Origin: Taenia hydatigena
Lineage: Eukaryota > Platyhelminthes > Cestoda > Cyclophyllidea > Taeniidae
Direction of reading: 5' to 3'
NCBI GenBank assembly: GCA_036345935.2
Contig: JADWOT020001282.1
Coordinates: forward strand, 186,001 to 250,000
Length of the DNA: 64,000 bases
Shown: positions 1-12,569 of the stretch, in pieces
Layout of the letters: every line of letters begins with the position of its first letter
How positions within the stretch are numbered: the first letter of the stretch is position 1
The notes under the pieces: generated by a model
The model's input: only the letters and a program-made list of their open reading frames with translations
The model's database searches: none
What the model was told of the DNA's origin: nothing
Position numbers and translations under genes: made by a program

Positions 1-360
1 CCGATGAGGAGACTGTTTTGAGTATCCACCACATTAGCTGCCATCTGAGCCTTCCCAGTAACATCAGGCTCTATAGTATGTGTCAAAAGAATGCTGTTTA
101 TCACAGTCTTATACCTTTATTCGTTGTTAAGGTAGTCTCTGATAGTGATGGTCCGATCAAGTAGAAAGTGCTAACACCTGGCTGTGCGACTGGTTAACAA
201 CAGCCTACAGGGATTAAAGGACAGCAATATGGAGCATTAGATGAGGGACAGCTCTGCCAGCACCTATAGTTAAACTAAATTGCCTCTGCTTTCTTCCCAC
301 GTGTTTCTACTTCCCCAGTTTTCCATTACAATACATTAAGCAGAATTATTTACTTGCTGT
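1..360. other. Gene-free stretch, nothing recognised
   Basis: No coding frame, RNA gene or promoter could be supported here on either strand. The sequence is of average composition, without simple repeats. Confidence 0.4.
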
Positions 361-374
361 TATGAACTTAGGGT

Positions 375-600
375 AGACCAAATCATATGCCCTACCCAAG
401 CGCACTAGCATTTGATTGTGGTGACTGCTGACTCAGGGCTTACAAATGCGTGGCTCCGTTCAGCCAATTGCCACGCTTCTTGTGTGGTATCCACTCCCAC
501 CCTTCATTAGCTCTTAGGTGGTTCCACGCGAGATGGTTATGACAAAGGCGTCTTTGATAAAAAGGCGTCTCCACATCACACTTGCTTCGACGTCACCGCC
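375..600 (+). repeat. Diverged fragment related to 31.3 kb and 36.1 kb
   Basis: Around 385-430 the sequence resembles 31288-31335: both carry CATATG, a run close to CCCAA.CGCA, and then GGTGACTGC. Around 565-600 it resembles 36088-36125, sharing CGTCTCCA.ATCACAC. Both relatives lie beside the repeat D copies near the HSP70 pseudogene. This looks like an old scattered copy of the same duplicated DNA. No coding frame is conserved. Confidence 0.35.
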
Positions 601-699
601 TCTTTGGGCATGGTGCTCTTCACTGGCACCGAAAAGCTCCAGCCGTATTGCGCGTGGCACCGCCAAGTCAATATTTACTGCGAATTGTTGTAAAATCTA

Positions 700-3195
700 C
701 AGCAAAAGGTTGCAGAGTTCGTGCAACCCCAAGAATCGCTATCCAAACATTATTTTACCAATTGTTTGCTTCTGTATCATTAAAATACGTTTCTACAAGT
801 TCTTAAATGGAAGAGGAGGAAAAGATGGAGAATGGTAGACAGCTTAATTAGGATCTGGCAGACAACCAGCGAAGTCGGAGGCAATCTATATTTGCCTTTG
901 AATTCTCAGAGCCTTCATGCACCTTCTTCAATCTGTCGCCTGCATACTGTAGCATCCGACAATCCAAAGAATCCCCCATTCTTGCCTCCACTCCAATGTT
1001 ACCCCGAATCCGTATTGTTCTTTACAAACACAGATAAAGTCTTGTTAATTTACAGTGTTTTAAGCAATTAAACCGACTAAATCAGAAAAATATTTGCTTA
1101 GCCATAAATAATCGCGGAAAATTGTAGGGGGGGCGGAATAGAATAGGGTTTGGCTCTGCACTGTGTATCCCACTCTAGCTTCCTTCATGGATGAAGGCCT
1201 AACTCAAGGAGCTGGTTGGCTGCATCATCGTATGCTTGGAGCATTGAAGAATAATAGTATCTTACCTAAAAGGTGATTAGGAAGGAGGCTGCAGACGTAA
1301 TGTGGACCACAACAGGACCGTTGAATTCATTACCACTTCTGAAGAGATATGTACATGTCCAACTAGCTGTAAAGCACTTGCTCCTGATTTTTGTCGGTAG
1401 GAAAGAGAAAAGATAGCAAAGTGTGCCCTGAGGACTGTCTGCACTGTCACCCTTGCATGGACTAAATCATGTAAAGGAACGAGCGCTTTGTTAATCCACG
1501 ATTGTATAAGAAGCTGCTGGTTTACGACTTGCAATCAGGGTCGATTGTGTTGCTGCTCTTCTTCCACCTAGGTGCTAACACTCTCACGGGTCAAATGATG
1601 CTCCCATTCGCACTATTCTTGGTGCCATTACCTGGTTAAGACTGTCAACAACTCCTTAAAAGTGCAGGCACTGCAACATGTGTGCCTGTGATGAAGGCAT
1701 AAAGCGGCAGCGTAAAATTTAATTAAAATTGCTTGATTATACGGTTGAAACTCTATCGCAGTCACTAAAGCTTAAGGCTGCATAAGAAATATAACAATCC
1801 TAGCAAGTACATAGCAAATCATTTTCAATTCATGCAAAGTCAAAAATACGTATCCGGTTTTGGAACCAACACTCTTGAATGTGGGTCTGCATCCAAGTCA
1901 AGATCCTTTACCCACCAGTCTGTTGTACCTTAATCCACATGAAAGAGAAGTGCTGAAGTGCTACTTCGGAAAAGCTTTATCTGCCAAGCATCAGCACAGA
2001 TATTCTCATCGTCATTCACCAATGGTCTCACGCTTTATATCCAAGCGCAATATAAACCAACGATTATTCTTGTAGTTCGTGATGAAGAGCGAATTTGAGA
2101 AGCATGCACACAAGGACGCGATGAACTTGCATTGTGTCTTCCATGAAGCATGTAACCCACCATTACGACGATAATATCGAGGTATTATCATCCCAAATTC
2201 CACGAAGCTAGTTAGCCTGAATCGTCATGAATGAGCTTGGCTAACACGGGAACAAGACTGTCATTCCCCAACTGCAGCTTCTAGCCAGTGCTCTTTGTTA
2301 ATTCATATTTAAATGTTTTACTATCGAGCATTCATTATTTTAATTTATCTCTTCACACTACTCGATTCTTGTCAAAAGCAAGCATTGCGAGCCTTTGAGG
2401 TTCGTGGCAGCGGATGGCGAGCGAAGGAGCGACAAGTGCAACTGCAAGTCCAGTTGCGATTTCACCCTTGATTTACGCACCAACGTGGCTTCAGCTACGA
2501 TTCGACGCAGTACCGTTACATTTCACTCGGCTCCCAACAAACGCGGAGGCACTTGTTTTGATCACATCGCGGGATGGATCGTGGCAGGCATGCGGCGCAT
2601 CGCCATCGAAGTCTCATAGCTACTGCAATTCGTTGCCTGCAATTAAAAGGACCTCAAGCATATGCTGCTAAACTAGATGATGCGGATGAAGGGCACATGG
2701 GCTGGCCATGGATCGGACGACTGAATGCTGAAGTGATGCAGTTCTTGTGTTACATCAACTGACTACGTTTGGGAAGGCAACTCGCATTGTGGTGAGACCA
2801 GCAGCTTACAGGAGAAGAAACTAATACAATTTTAACGTGACTCAATAAACACTGTTGACGATATACGCATGCGTCTCTATAGGCCCACATCTACTTGTAT
2901 CGGTATCAGCAATTCAACGTCGTGTTGACTGACACTGAATTTTCGAGTGAGAATGGAGTTGAATTTGCAAGCTGAGATGCACTTGCGAAATCTAGACCGA
3001 CTTTCTGTTTTGGCAGTTGGCACTTTCTGCAGATAACAAGTGTGGCTGTCTGCCAATGTGTCAGTTGCGTTGTATTCTGTCAAAAGACACAAAGTATCCC
3101 CAAACCAAACACTTTCCAGACCAAATCCCTGCACTAATTCTAACACAACAAAGCAGATTCATTAAAAATCTCTAGCATGATACTACTACACTTAG
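700..3195. other. Gene-poor stretch, no recognised genes
   Basis: Only short chance-length open frames are present. The interval 2395-2671 is richer in CpG and open in two overlapping plus-strand frames, but neither reads as a known domain. Nothing else could be supported. Confidence 0.35.
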
Positions 3196-3199
3196 TCAA

Positions 3200-5190
3200 A
3201 ATTGCTTTATGTGACGTTCAAGAGTATGGCAGTATCACTGCTAGCTAACAAAAATTGATATATTCCACCTGTCACACATGTGTGATGTGAGGGTTCACTT
3301 AGCGTAATCAGGGTACAACATGTAATTCCGGTAGAGTACATGTTAATATTGAGTTGTAGCATAAAACTGTTTATAAATTCTTGACATAAAAGTAAGGAGA
3401 TCAGTCTTATTCCTTACAAAAATACGCCACCACTCTAAGTCATCCTGATGGAGTGGTCTGCTTCCTCCACACACAACTTCGTTTTCGACTTGACACTTTG
3501 ATCAAACTACACTAAGTAAGATACTAAAAGGTTGACTAGGAACATTGAATTGACAGATTGATGGACGGCTGAATGGCAGACAGCGATACTGGTGCCTAGA
3601 GGATATGCTCCGGATGTCTCCACCCTCTCATCTTGAGTAGGGCCTTTGTGTGGCAACTGAACAGTTCAGGCCCTCACAGATTCTTAAAAACCTAACAATA
3701 TAGACCAAATCTTTTAGGTTTGGGGCCAGAATTAATCAGTTTGCCTAATCGTGACTCCTGAATCGCATGCCGCCCCACTGATGTAGCCTTTTAATCACTC
3801 CTTCCATTTTAGAACCAATGGTAACGCAGTGGGGATACTTATAAGATCCGTTACACATATCGCGAAGCAATTTTTTATTAGCTAGTAAAAGATGTCTTAA
3901 TGTGAAAAACGGACTACTGTGCGACCACGCACCCCGCTCCGTTAATTGTATCCATTCTGCCCGTAGGGTCGCTGAAATTTCATGACTAGTTCCTTTGTGG
4001 CATAAAGGTGAAAAATAGCCACTGGCGCCGTCTCTAGGTTGTGCCACCAGGGCAGAGCTACAATCTGCGGAGAGACAGGTGATTTTGGACTCGTGCAATA
4101 AGTTGTGCCTCCCAGTGACTGTTCCACAGTCGCTACAGCGCAAACCTGGTTCTGAAAAATGCTGCCAGCACAATTAATAGACCATTACTTAAGTCTTTAT
4201 GCAAATCTCATTAAATGCTTCTGTGGCACAATCCAGCATGGCCGATCATTGTTGTCTAAGAAATGACTCGTGTCACATTCATGCGGCGCAATGGAGTGAT
4301 TGTCCATTTTAAGTGACGACAGCTGCAAATTTTAAAAACTGATACAAAGTATAGCAAGGGCGAAACATTAGTGCCTTTACATTTAACAATATTTGATGTT
4401 AGGAGGCTGATGCAATTGCGAATATGAGTCTGCCTTCACCGCGAAAAGAAACACAAATAAACAAATGGTTAGGCAATGCCAGAGCGCTTACAAATTCTCT
4501 AAAGGCGATTCAAATGCCTCCATAGCCTAACACCCGAAGTGGTCTATTTTCTTTTTGCTCTTTAGGGCACGTTTAGGGGTCAAAATGCAAAGTAAATCAC
4601 TTAACAAGCATAAGTTAAAGTGACATTACGAGAATCATAACAAATCAAAACACAAGTTTGCAAAGTTCATACATTGGCATGTCTCACTTGTGTCAAGATT
4701 TTGGTTGCGACAATGTTGGCTTGTAGAGCCTGTTAAAACGAACATTAGCTTGCGATCAGATGTAGCTTTTATTTTATTTGAAATCTTCTTATAGCATTCC
4801 GTTATCGCCTCTATATTTTTATTAATCGCGCTGCTAATGCCTCCAGGGTCATCGTCGAGTTTTTGGTTGGTATGCTCGACTGCGCTTGTAGTTAGTTCCA
4901 CAAGCGGTTGAGGGCTAACTATCATAAAAAGAGTGCCTTTACTTTCCTGATTCCAGATAACACAAAAAACAATTATTTTAACGTCCTTACATGTTCATAG
5001 TCTGGTCGATATGTAACTGTGTCAGAAAAGTGTTGACTGGATGTCATTGCAACAAAGTGTGGAAATCATTTGAAGTTAAAGTTGAGTTGATAGCCCGTGT
5101 ATATGGTTGTAACATTGTGCATCCACCTTTAATAATTTTGTGAAGCCCTTATTACACTGGGAAAGCATACTTGTTCGAAGGCGTTGCTGA
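3200..5190 (-). repeat. Repeat family A, copy 1 (near full length)
   Basis: This roughly 2-kb block matches 15215-17060 along its whole length and 18960-20230 over its second part, at the level of a diverged dispersed repeat. It begins just upstream of a palindrome-like TCACACATGTGTGA at 3273-3286. Two stretches on the minus strand stay partly readable in several copies. At 4925-4635 the frame contains FVLTG and NQNLD; at 4173-3950 it is cysteine-rich and contains LRCSDCG and CLSADCSS. Related peptides occur in the other copies, so the element may once have carried coding exons. No reverse transcriptase, transposase or terminal repeats were recognised, and the class is unknown. Confidence 0.7.
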
Positions 5191-5239
5191 TATCGACACT
5201 TCCAAATAGGTAAAATAGGGCCACATGAGGTGACACATT

Positions 5240-6590
5240 CAAATTTTAGTAGAAGCTAACAAATTCATGGCAGAAAAGAATCACTTCTTTTGCCTGTACC
5301 ACTTTAAATGTGCAGGAAGTCAAATTCACTTCGCACCCTGACTATCTGGCCATATCCCTAGTCCATATTGTCGATCCGCACCTTATGCCTTTGCACTGCT
5401 CTCTGAACACTGTGGTGCCTTGAAGAAACGTGCGCTATTGCAAAGGGGTCTTTAGATCACTTGTGCAAATACTAATGTAAAATGCGGCCACAATTATGAG
5501 TCAATGGATATCAAATGCTGTGACGAGTTGAAATGGGAAGGGTAAGCTGTAAGGTGGACAGAACACGCCAGCGTTCACCATTCGTCTGCGCTTGATTATA
5601 ACCGCAACTTCAAAACTATCCGCCGCCGTTATTTGTCAGGCAGGTGATGCTTGTCAAGCGGGGCCCATTATTTAACGCATTTTGTGCCATATTCTAATTT
5701 ATAATTTTAAAATCCACGTAGAGTCTTACCAAATCCACGGCATCAATAAATTCTTACATTTTTAATGCTGACTCAACAGAAAATTGGACGATTTGACGCC
5801 AACCATTATCTATTAAATGGGACCGGATTACACGAAAATCTGATTAATGGAATTTGAAAAGAATGGGTAACACGAATAGGAGAAGAGAGCAAATAAAGCA
5901 ATTAATGAAGAGAACCCGCTATTGGCATGAGATGGCAATAGTGGTGTTCTATGTGACAACGATCCCCCTGAGAGTAATTAAACTCATCACATCTTACTGT
6001 CAACACACTGTTTCCTTTTGATTCGTCTGGATAAAGATGTGCAATCACAACGTCCACCTGTTCGCTCTTGTCAAAACAAGGCTAGCTATGACTGAATTTT
6101 GGAGTTGTGAAATCTCTACACACAGTCAAATCTACCCAGTTGGACAGCGAAATAAACCAAGCATAGGCTTTGCCTTAAAGATCATTTATATCCCTCGCCA
6201 TACTACTAACTCTTGTATGAATGCAAGAAAATGTCATTTCTACTTTCAAATTTTTAAAAGCGTATGCAATCGGAGTTGCGTACAAGGCTAATGTCTCATG
6301 TACACTACCATCCTATGCCCTTCTGTTGAACATAATCTTGACGGTGCAGAAGTGGCCGAAGCGCGAAACAAAGTGTGAAGAATCTTAGGCCGGCACTTTT
6401 CTAGCCAGGTGTGATTGAAATAAAACCTACCAGAACAGCGATGGGTGTAAGTAAAATGAAGGCTGATTAGTCATGGGTTAATTAAAGACAGGACACGAGG
6501 TGCAGTGGGCTTTGTGCTTCGTTGAGCGGACCCTTACGAAGCTCGTGTATCTACTTGATCCCAAGAATTGCCTACTAGTTTTGTCTTTAG
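5240..6590 (+). repeat. Repeat family B, copy 1
   Basis: This block aligns by eye with 45695-47060 in the same orientation. Shared landmarks are the GGCCATATCCCT region near 5350, the ACACTG.GGTGCCTTGA run near 5410, and GTGGGCTTTGTGCTTCGTT near 6505 followed by CTCGTGTATCT. It follows repeat A directly. Protein frames are not conserved between the two copies, so it is treated as non-coding. Confidence 0.7.
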
Positions 6591-6734
6591 CCAATCTTCT
6601 ACTACTTCTGTGAATAATTTCCTGAGTTTGCAAAAGTCAAGCTTGCTTGTGTGGATGCGTTAAGCTTGTGAATCATACCGTATTTGGTAATGAAAGGCCT
6701 GATTTCTACCACAGCGTCGTTTTTTGCTTAGGAA

Positions 6735-7625
6735 CAACAAAAAACGACAATCATTTTCGTCGTTATCAAAGACTCGGCAAGAGCTTAATCCAAATAATGG
6801 TAAGCTAAAATACAATAGGTTTAAAATGGGAAGTGATTTGAGAAATCCGTGATAATATTTTGCCTTTCAAATATGATTAACTGAGGGAGTCAGTCATGCG
6901 AAATAGAATAGACAAAAGTGCCCTACGACTTCTCTTTAGCTATCTTCAGTCTCTACTCCTACTGCCATTTTCGAAGTCCTTACACTTCACTTTGTTTTTG
7001 ACGCACTTGGCACGAGGTTTTGGTGGTGGTGATTGCATGTTGAGGGAGAAGGCAGATATGCTGGATGGCAGAGAGGCGAGCAATAGTCGAGAGAAGGAGC
7101 TGAGGCATTCTCACTGCGAACTAGTCAGCTCATCGGCTGACATGCGCAGGCACCATCATAGGCGCACTTCCACTTGTACTAATGTGAGTAATGCAGTATT
7201 GTTGTTGATGCTAACATCAACATTTCTTTGCAGTGGGTGCCTGTATGAAGGGATTTGATGGTCATTTCGATACTGGGGAAAGTCAACGCCAAGTCGGAAT
7301 TCATAATTAAATGCGAACTGTTATTAGGCTTTGTGCAGCAGTTGAGTAACGAAGTAGTAGAAAAATTGGCAAATTTTAGTGACTGCGGGTGTAGCCACCT
7401 CAGGCCCGATTCCATCCGTCTGCAATCAAACCTAACCAACTCAACATTGGCTTCTACAACTTCGTCGCATTACTAAGGCACTTCTGCTTGACATGCTTAA
7501 ATTTACTAAATCGAAGACGAAGCAGTCGCATATCTACCCGAATTGGTGACAATGACTCCCATGTCTCCAGCATCAACACCGCGATCATGCATATCGCAAA
7601 TCCTTGACCGTATCAGTTGGCATAT
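6735..7625 (+). repeat. Repeat family C, copy 1 (inverted relative to 27 kb)
   Basis: This block is matched on the opposite strand by 26930-27830. The interval 6896-7258 is an open frame of 120 codons whose peptide is clearly related to that of the second copy: both contain LPFSKS, a CML.EK segment, SREK and FLCSGCLYEG. The last of these follows TTTCTTTGCAG, a good splice-acceptor-like sequence. The frame may therefore be an old coding exon spread by duplication. No known domain is recognised, so the entry is kept as a repeat. Confidence 0.65.
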
Positions 7626-7639
7626 CAGAGGGTAGCTTG

Positions 7640-8540
7640 AAATTCCATTGACAAGAAGAGTGTCTAAACTACTTCAATTTCTCTCATGGATTTTCCAGAC
7701 AAATCCACCTCTCCGGTGCATCATGGTTCCCTACAAACTGCATGATCGGAATCATGAACAGTCAAAAACGTTAGTCTGTTGGCATTGAAGCACTATCATA
7801 TGGAATCCACTTTTCTGACATCCCAAAATTTAAATAAGGAGTTTTGATACAGACGAGGTTCCGTTACTATTCAACAAGAGATAGAGTGCAACACTTTACA
7901 TGCAAATTGTCCACTACCACCTTTCTTTGCAATGAGATCCACAAAAGGGGATAAAATTCATTGTATTACACGTCCGTACAGTCAGCAAAGAGTGTAAAAT
8001 TGATTTGGTGTAGCTTGTGTATCCAAAAAAGGAGCGAGCGCTACAAACTGACTTTCATAATGGAAGAGAGGTCATGGTCTTACCGATCTCACAGCCATGT
8101 AAACTATAGGCATATTAGACATCGAGAAGGAGTTGTGCCATCATTAAGGTAAGAGTTTATTTTTCTGTCGGTTAGTGAGGACTGTGACCGATTGCCAGAT
8201 GGGTTTGGAACCTGGTCTGAGGCTCAAATCGATCACGAATGCATTATAGTCACTCTGACGACCTAACGAGCATCATCATTAGTGACAGCTATCGCACTCA
8301 GCGTTGGGCTAACAAGATAAGCAGTCAGGCGGAAGTATTCCTTGCCATAGTGCCACAATGTTCTCAAGCAGTCGAGCTAATCAGCGATGTACTGGTGCTG
8401 AGTTGAAGGCAGACAATTGGAGCTGGGCTCTATTTGGCCACCTCTTTGGGCACTGAAATTAGCCCAATCGCTTGACTACGGCGTAATTCAATGTGTGACA
8501 ACACATTCGCAAGTAAATTTTAACTCAAAACCCAAAATTG
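7640..8540. other. Gene-free stretch, nothing recognised
   Basis: No repeat match, domain or regulatory motif was found in this stretch on either strand. Confidence 0.35.
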
Positions 8541-8559
8541 GCTTCTCTTAGCCATCAAA

Positions 8560-8745
8560 TACTTGTCAACTCTTGCATGCACGCGTTCACTGTGAATAAA
8601 GTGTGTTGTCAGCTTTCGCGACACTGCATCGCCCGTCTCAGTACAGGCAAAAGTGAGCCTGCGCAGGTGCCAAAGAGTGACTAGAACGCAGTGAGAATGT
8701 CTCAGTTTTCTATCCCGACCACTGCCTACCTGTCCACTACCCAAC
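8560..8745 (-). repeat. Short fragment of repeat family C
   Basis: On the minus strand this fragment reads LRHSHC followed by a CT.T..AVS pattern, like the middle of the repeat C peptides at 7.1 kb and 27.4 kb. Spacing and flanks are otherwise diverged. It suggests a third, heavily decayed copy. Confidence 0.4.
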
Positions 8746-9430
8746 ACCTCCGCCATGTCTCAAGCGAAATTGTATTTCTTGCGTTTTATAATGCACCACT
8801 TGGCGAATAAGCAAAACACCAGCATCTCGTAGCTAACACATCCATTCCACTCCAATGACCCAATGCCCAGCACATGTGCATATCAACCACACCTCTCGCC
8901 GGTGAATGAGCTTTAACAGCACGAAGTAAATCGTGTGGTTCGAATTGACGTCATTTACGCAATGGTTCATCAGCAGTCTCCACGAATGCTTGCTGGCAAA
9001 TGACATAGGTTTGGATACAAGGATCCAGCTCAGGACATGCTTTTTTCCTTTACTTTTGTCTGACTAACCAAGTTTTGTCCGCTTTCTGTGATTCGTTGAG
9101 CCCTTGGCCAGTGTCCAAGTTATAAGAAAGAGGGGTTGTAATCGCATGCTTGGCGCCATTCGGCTTTTCAAAGTGTTTGTCCAAAATTCTGCATACAAAT
9201 AATGCTGCCCACTGTACAGTCTCATTCCCCTTCCGCAACGGCATGGATGGCGGTACCAGCTGGCTGCTTCGAATGTGGTTGCTACGATATTGGTCAATGG
9301 CAGAAATGGGATGTAAACGAGCAAACGAAGAGGGTAATGACGTTGCAGTAAAAGGTCGGATGTGATTGCTTTAGTTTTTGTGATTACATTTCATTTCGAT
9401 GAGCGTAATTGATTAAACATGACCTCAGTC

Positions 9431-9558
9431 ATTGGCTCTTGAGTGCTCGTCAGTGAGCTCATGTTCCATTTTAGCCAATCAGGCGAGCGGTAGAGCGCAA
9501 ACGCCTCTCGCCTTTTACAGTGCTCACTGCTGAGCAGTGGTTTGGAATTTCTATAAAG
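9431..9558 (+). promoter_or_regulatory. Candidate core promoter: two CCAAT boxes and a TATA box
   Basis: An inverted CCAAT box (ATTGG) lies at 9431-9435, a direct box in the context TAGCCAATCAGG at 9475-9479, and TATAAAG at 9552-9558. The spacing is typical of a class II metazoan promoter, with transcription expected to begin near 9580. An ATG in good context follows at 9665. The CCAAT plus TATA arrangement recalls the region upstream of the HSP70 pseudogene at 33.5 kb, but the two are not clearly homologous. Confidence 0.5.
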
Positions 9559-9664
9559 CGCAGCAGCACTGATCGTCTACATTCGTTGGCATTCACAGCA
9601 GTAGACTAACGGTTAGGCGCATCGGTTTGCGCTGTTCCGTAGGAAATCATCCAGTGGGATCAAG

Positions 9665-9769
9665 ATGGCCTACTTGTCCGCATTTTGCTTCGGAAAGGTA
9701 GTCGGTGCAAGCTGCCACAAATCACCAGGTGTGCACATTGTCAGCTTTGCACCTACCATCCTCAAGTAG
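9665..9769 (+). CDS. Candidate 34-residue micro-ORF in a compact transcription unit
   Basis: The function is unknown. The ATG has a strong context (ATCAAGATGG) and opens a 34-codon frame ending in TAG. AATAAA follows only four bases after the stop, at 9774-9779, and the TATA box sits 107 bases upstream of the ATG. Promoter, leader, ORF and polyadenylation signal together fit in about 350 bases. An alternative reading is also possible. GGAAAG|GTAGTC at 9697 could be a splice donor, and TTCGTTTTAG at about 9832-9841 is a good acceptor. That would give a different short peptide ending in NIDVADK. No domain or signal peptide is recognised. A decayed promoter-proximal exon of a larger gene cannot be excluded. 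Confidence 0.35.
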   Translation: MAYLSAFCFGKVVGASCHKSPGVHIVSFAPTILK

Positions 9770-9773
9770 CATC

Positions 9774-9779
9774 AATAAA
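9774..9779 (+). terminator. AATAAA polyadenylation signal of the micro-ORF unit
   Basis: A canonical AATAAA lies four bases after the TAG stop of the 34-codon frame, followed by a T-rich run (CCTTTTTC) at about 9787-9794 that could serve as a downstream element. Confidence 0.4.
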
Positions 9780-9849
9780 ATCGTATCCTTTTTCAAGGAA
9801 TCAACTCACTCACTCATTAACTCCACTTTCTTTTCGTTTTAGACAGCGC

Positions 9850-12560
9850 GAAATATAGACGTCGCTGACAAGTGATCAATCGAGGCTGCCACTTAAGCAA
9901 GATGACTCCATAGTACCTGAAACGCGTGCAATATCGTCAATGCTTCTGCCATCATTGCGGCCTTCTTGGGACCTGCCGATGAGACCATCGATTTGCTGTC
10001 AACGTTAACTGCTGTAAAGAAAAGGGTTAGGGCATTTAAAGCTTGCAGAATGGGTTCAGATTCTATTGAGTGTCAGTCCAGACTTTACTTGTCTCAGGGT
10101 GTGGCGGAACTATCCCGAACTGGAGGAATTCCGAGGTTTGGGATGAATAAGTTGATTTTTAGCGAGGCCGTTTTTATGGCTAGCAAAGCACTTTGCACAC
10201 ATGCAGGTAATGCCACTACAGCGTATGTGATGGTGCGGGTTCTTCTGCGCATCGCAAATCGTTGCCTCCATGTGCGTCTTGCTCTTTATCACTATCACCC
10301 ACTCTCTTCTGTGCGCCTGAACCTCACCGGACACCCACTTTCGTGGCACGCGCCTGCTGTATCTTGAAGTCCCACCTGAAACTAATATACAATTCCAACC
10401 CTACAAAATCAGTCACGCTTGGCAATATCGTCATGCAGACTTGGACTTTAAATGCGGCATTCTTTGCTTGGATTCGGATTATGTTTTCATTACTGACTTT
10501 GATCGAGCGCAGGATATACCTGGCAGGAGGGGACCGGATGCAAAATCGGAGCCAAGGAGATGTCAGTTAGGGACAGCCTTGTCCCATCCTGAGACTAATA
10601 GGAATCTGGACTGATATTTGATAAAATTGAGCAACTGTTCACAAGCTTCAACTGCTCTAGTTTTATCTTTAAACCCACAATAATGTTATTCACAAGGATG
10701 CTTTTCCGCCGCCTTACTCATGTCATCCACATGAGCTAAGTAGATAACTGATACACCAACACTTTGAAACCCGAGCCCATTTGTGTTGTAAATGCATCCA
10801 GCAAACACAGCCTCTCAGCAAATAAATTAGTTTGTTCAAAGTACATGCATTTACGTCATTGTGCTTTGTGCCCTCTGACACAAAGCTACTAAGCCTGGTG
10901 AGGCAATGCTGTTAATTAGAGCGGCGCTCCAGTCTTGTCACTGATGAATTGCTCACGTTGCCATTCGAGTCGCTAGACTTTCCCTCGAAGTGTTGCCTGA
11001 GATTGCATGATTTTTCTGTATCTGCTAGTGCGCAACTTTGATAGTTCCTAGCCATCAAAGACTGTTAGTTTTGCTGGGAGTTATTCATAACAGCGAGTAC
11101 CGATTCGACTGATGTTCGATCCACCTGTCTTGGAACTCATTCTCTTTGTTACTCGAAGCGGACCGCTGAGTAGCTGTAATACTAATAAGAAGCGTACGTG
11201 CGTCAATTAATTAGCAGACCACAGCAATCGATGTGCCGCAGTTGTCATTTTGTGGATAATATGCAAGTAAAAGACATTCAGTGCGATCTTTGATCATGCG
11301 TTCAATAAGTTGTTCTAGTCTTTATTGGAAATCGCAAAGGGACGTCGTTGGGGAATTAGGACGGGATTTGAATTATAAAAGGACAGTTGACACAGTTGAT
11401 GAGCCGCCCACACTGCAAAAGTTTCAGTTAGGGTAGTGCAAAGGCAGGGAAGAATTTGTGTGGTCAGGTTAGACACATGATAGGTGACTGGGACGTCAGC
11501 TTAACTCACTGAAGGCTTGCTGTAATGAATGGGACGTGCTTAGAAGCGAACAACGCAAGGGCAGGAGTGGTCATTTGGTCTTAAGCATAACGCGAACTGG
11601 CACAATAGAGAGAACATTTGCAACGCGGGACCATGAAGCACTCTTAAGGCTCCACGGCATCCAAGTGCATTAGTCTTCATGCTGAGGACTTCTATAATAT
11701 TGGATGCGCCTGTGTTCACTTAAGTAGCAAATTACAGTGAAAGGTAATCAGAAGGAAGAATAACCAAAAATGATGTTTGTCTACATTGAAACCGGCGTGA
11801 GAATGCCATCATCCTTCGATTATGTCACCGGCATTGCGGCGGGCATTTGACAGTAGCATTCCCGGTGGCCTCCTAGTGCGGTAATTCAGATCATTCGTCA
11901 TGCTGCTAAATGTCAGCCTCTCACGTCACGGCACATCTTTTCTGCAACTAATGAAGCATTGTAAAAACGTCTGGAGCGCCCCACCTTAACTTTTGCTATG
12001 GTGCAAGTGAATTTAGGTGACAACCACACCGCTAGCTGTTAGTACATCCCAAGGGCAATATAGGAACGGTAACTACGAGCGCTTGCATATCAGTAGCAAT
12101 TAGCGTCTCTTGCCTCGCAATAAAACTAACGCGTACAGTTACACTGAAGTCATGACGTGTGCACGTGTCCGAGCTTAGCATTACGCCCGGAAGCACAGGC
12201 CCAATTCGAAGTTCAGTGATGGGCTTAATGAAATTGTCGGGGGTGCATTCTTAATCACACGACTATCCGCTCCGCTCGCCTAATGACCGCATAAAGTGAG
12301 TTGTAATGACAATGGTGAAATAATGCAGAAACATCAAACCATATAACCGATTTGAGTAGGCGCACTCGATGCGAGCGATGGCAACTTGTCTCACGACTAT
12401 GGCCGACCATTCGTTGTATTTTCCAGTACTGAACAGTGCAGACGATCCTGCAGGTGTTCAACGGGACGGTGGCGTACTATGTTGTTGGCCTATTTACCAA
12501 ACCCCTCATCCTCACTGCCTTTTTTGCACTCACATGCACACACTCCGTGACAATCATTCA
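9850..12560. other. Gene-poor stretch
   Basis: No domain, repeat match or RNA gene is recognised. The open stretch at 9966-10367 lacks an ATG start and resembles nothing known. Confidence 0.35.
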
Positions 12561-12569
12561 TAACAATTT

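Noticed and set aside
2395..2671. Plus-strand frame with VLITSRDGSWQACG resembling the start of a Nudix hydrolase
   Set aside because: No Nudix box follows, the frame lacks the glutamates needed for catalysis, and no splice sites support it. The resemblance is too short.
9966..10367. 133-codon plus-strand open frame
   Set aside because: It has no ATG at its start and no domain, splice site or polyadenylation support. Length is within chance for this composition.
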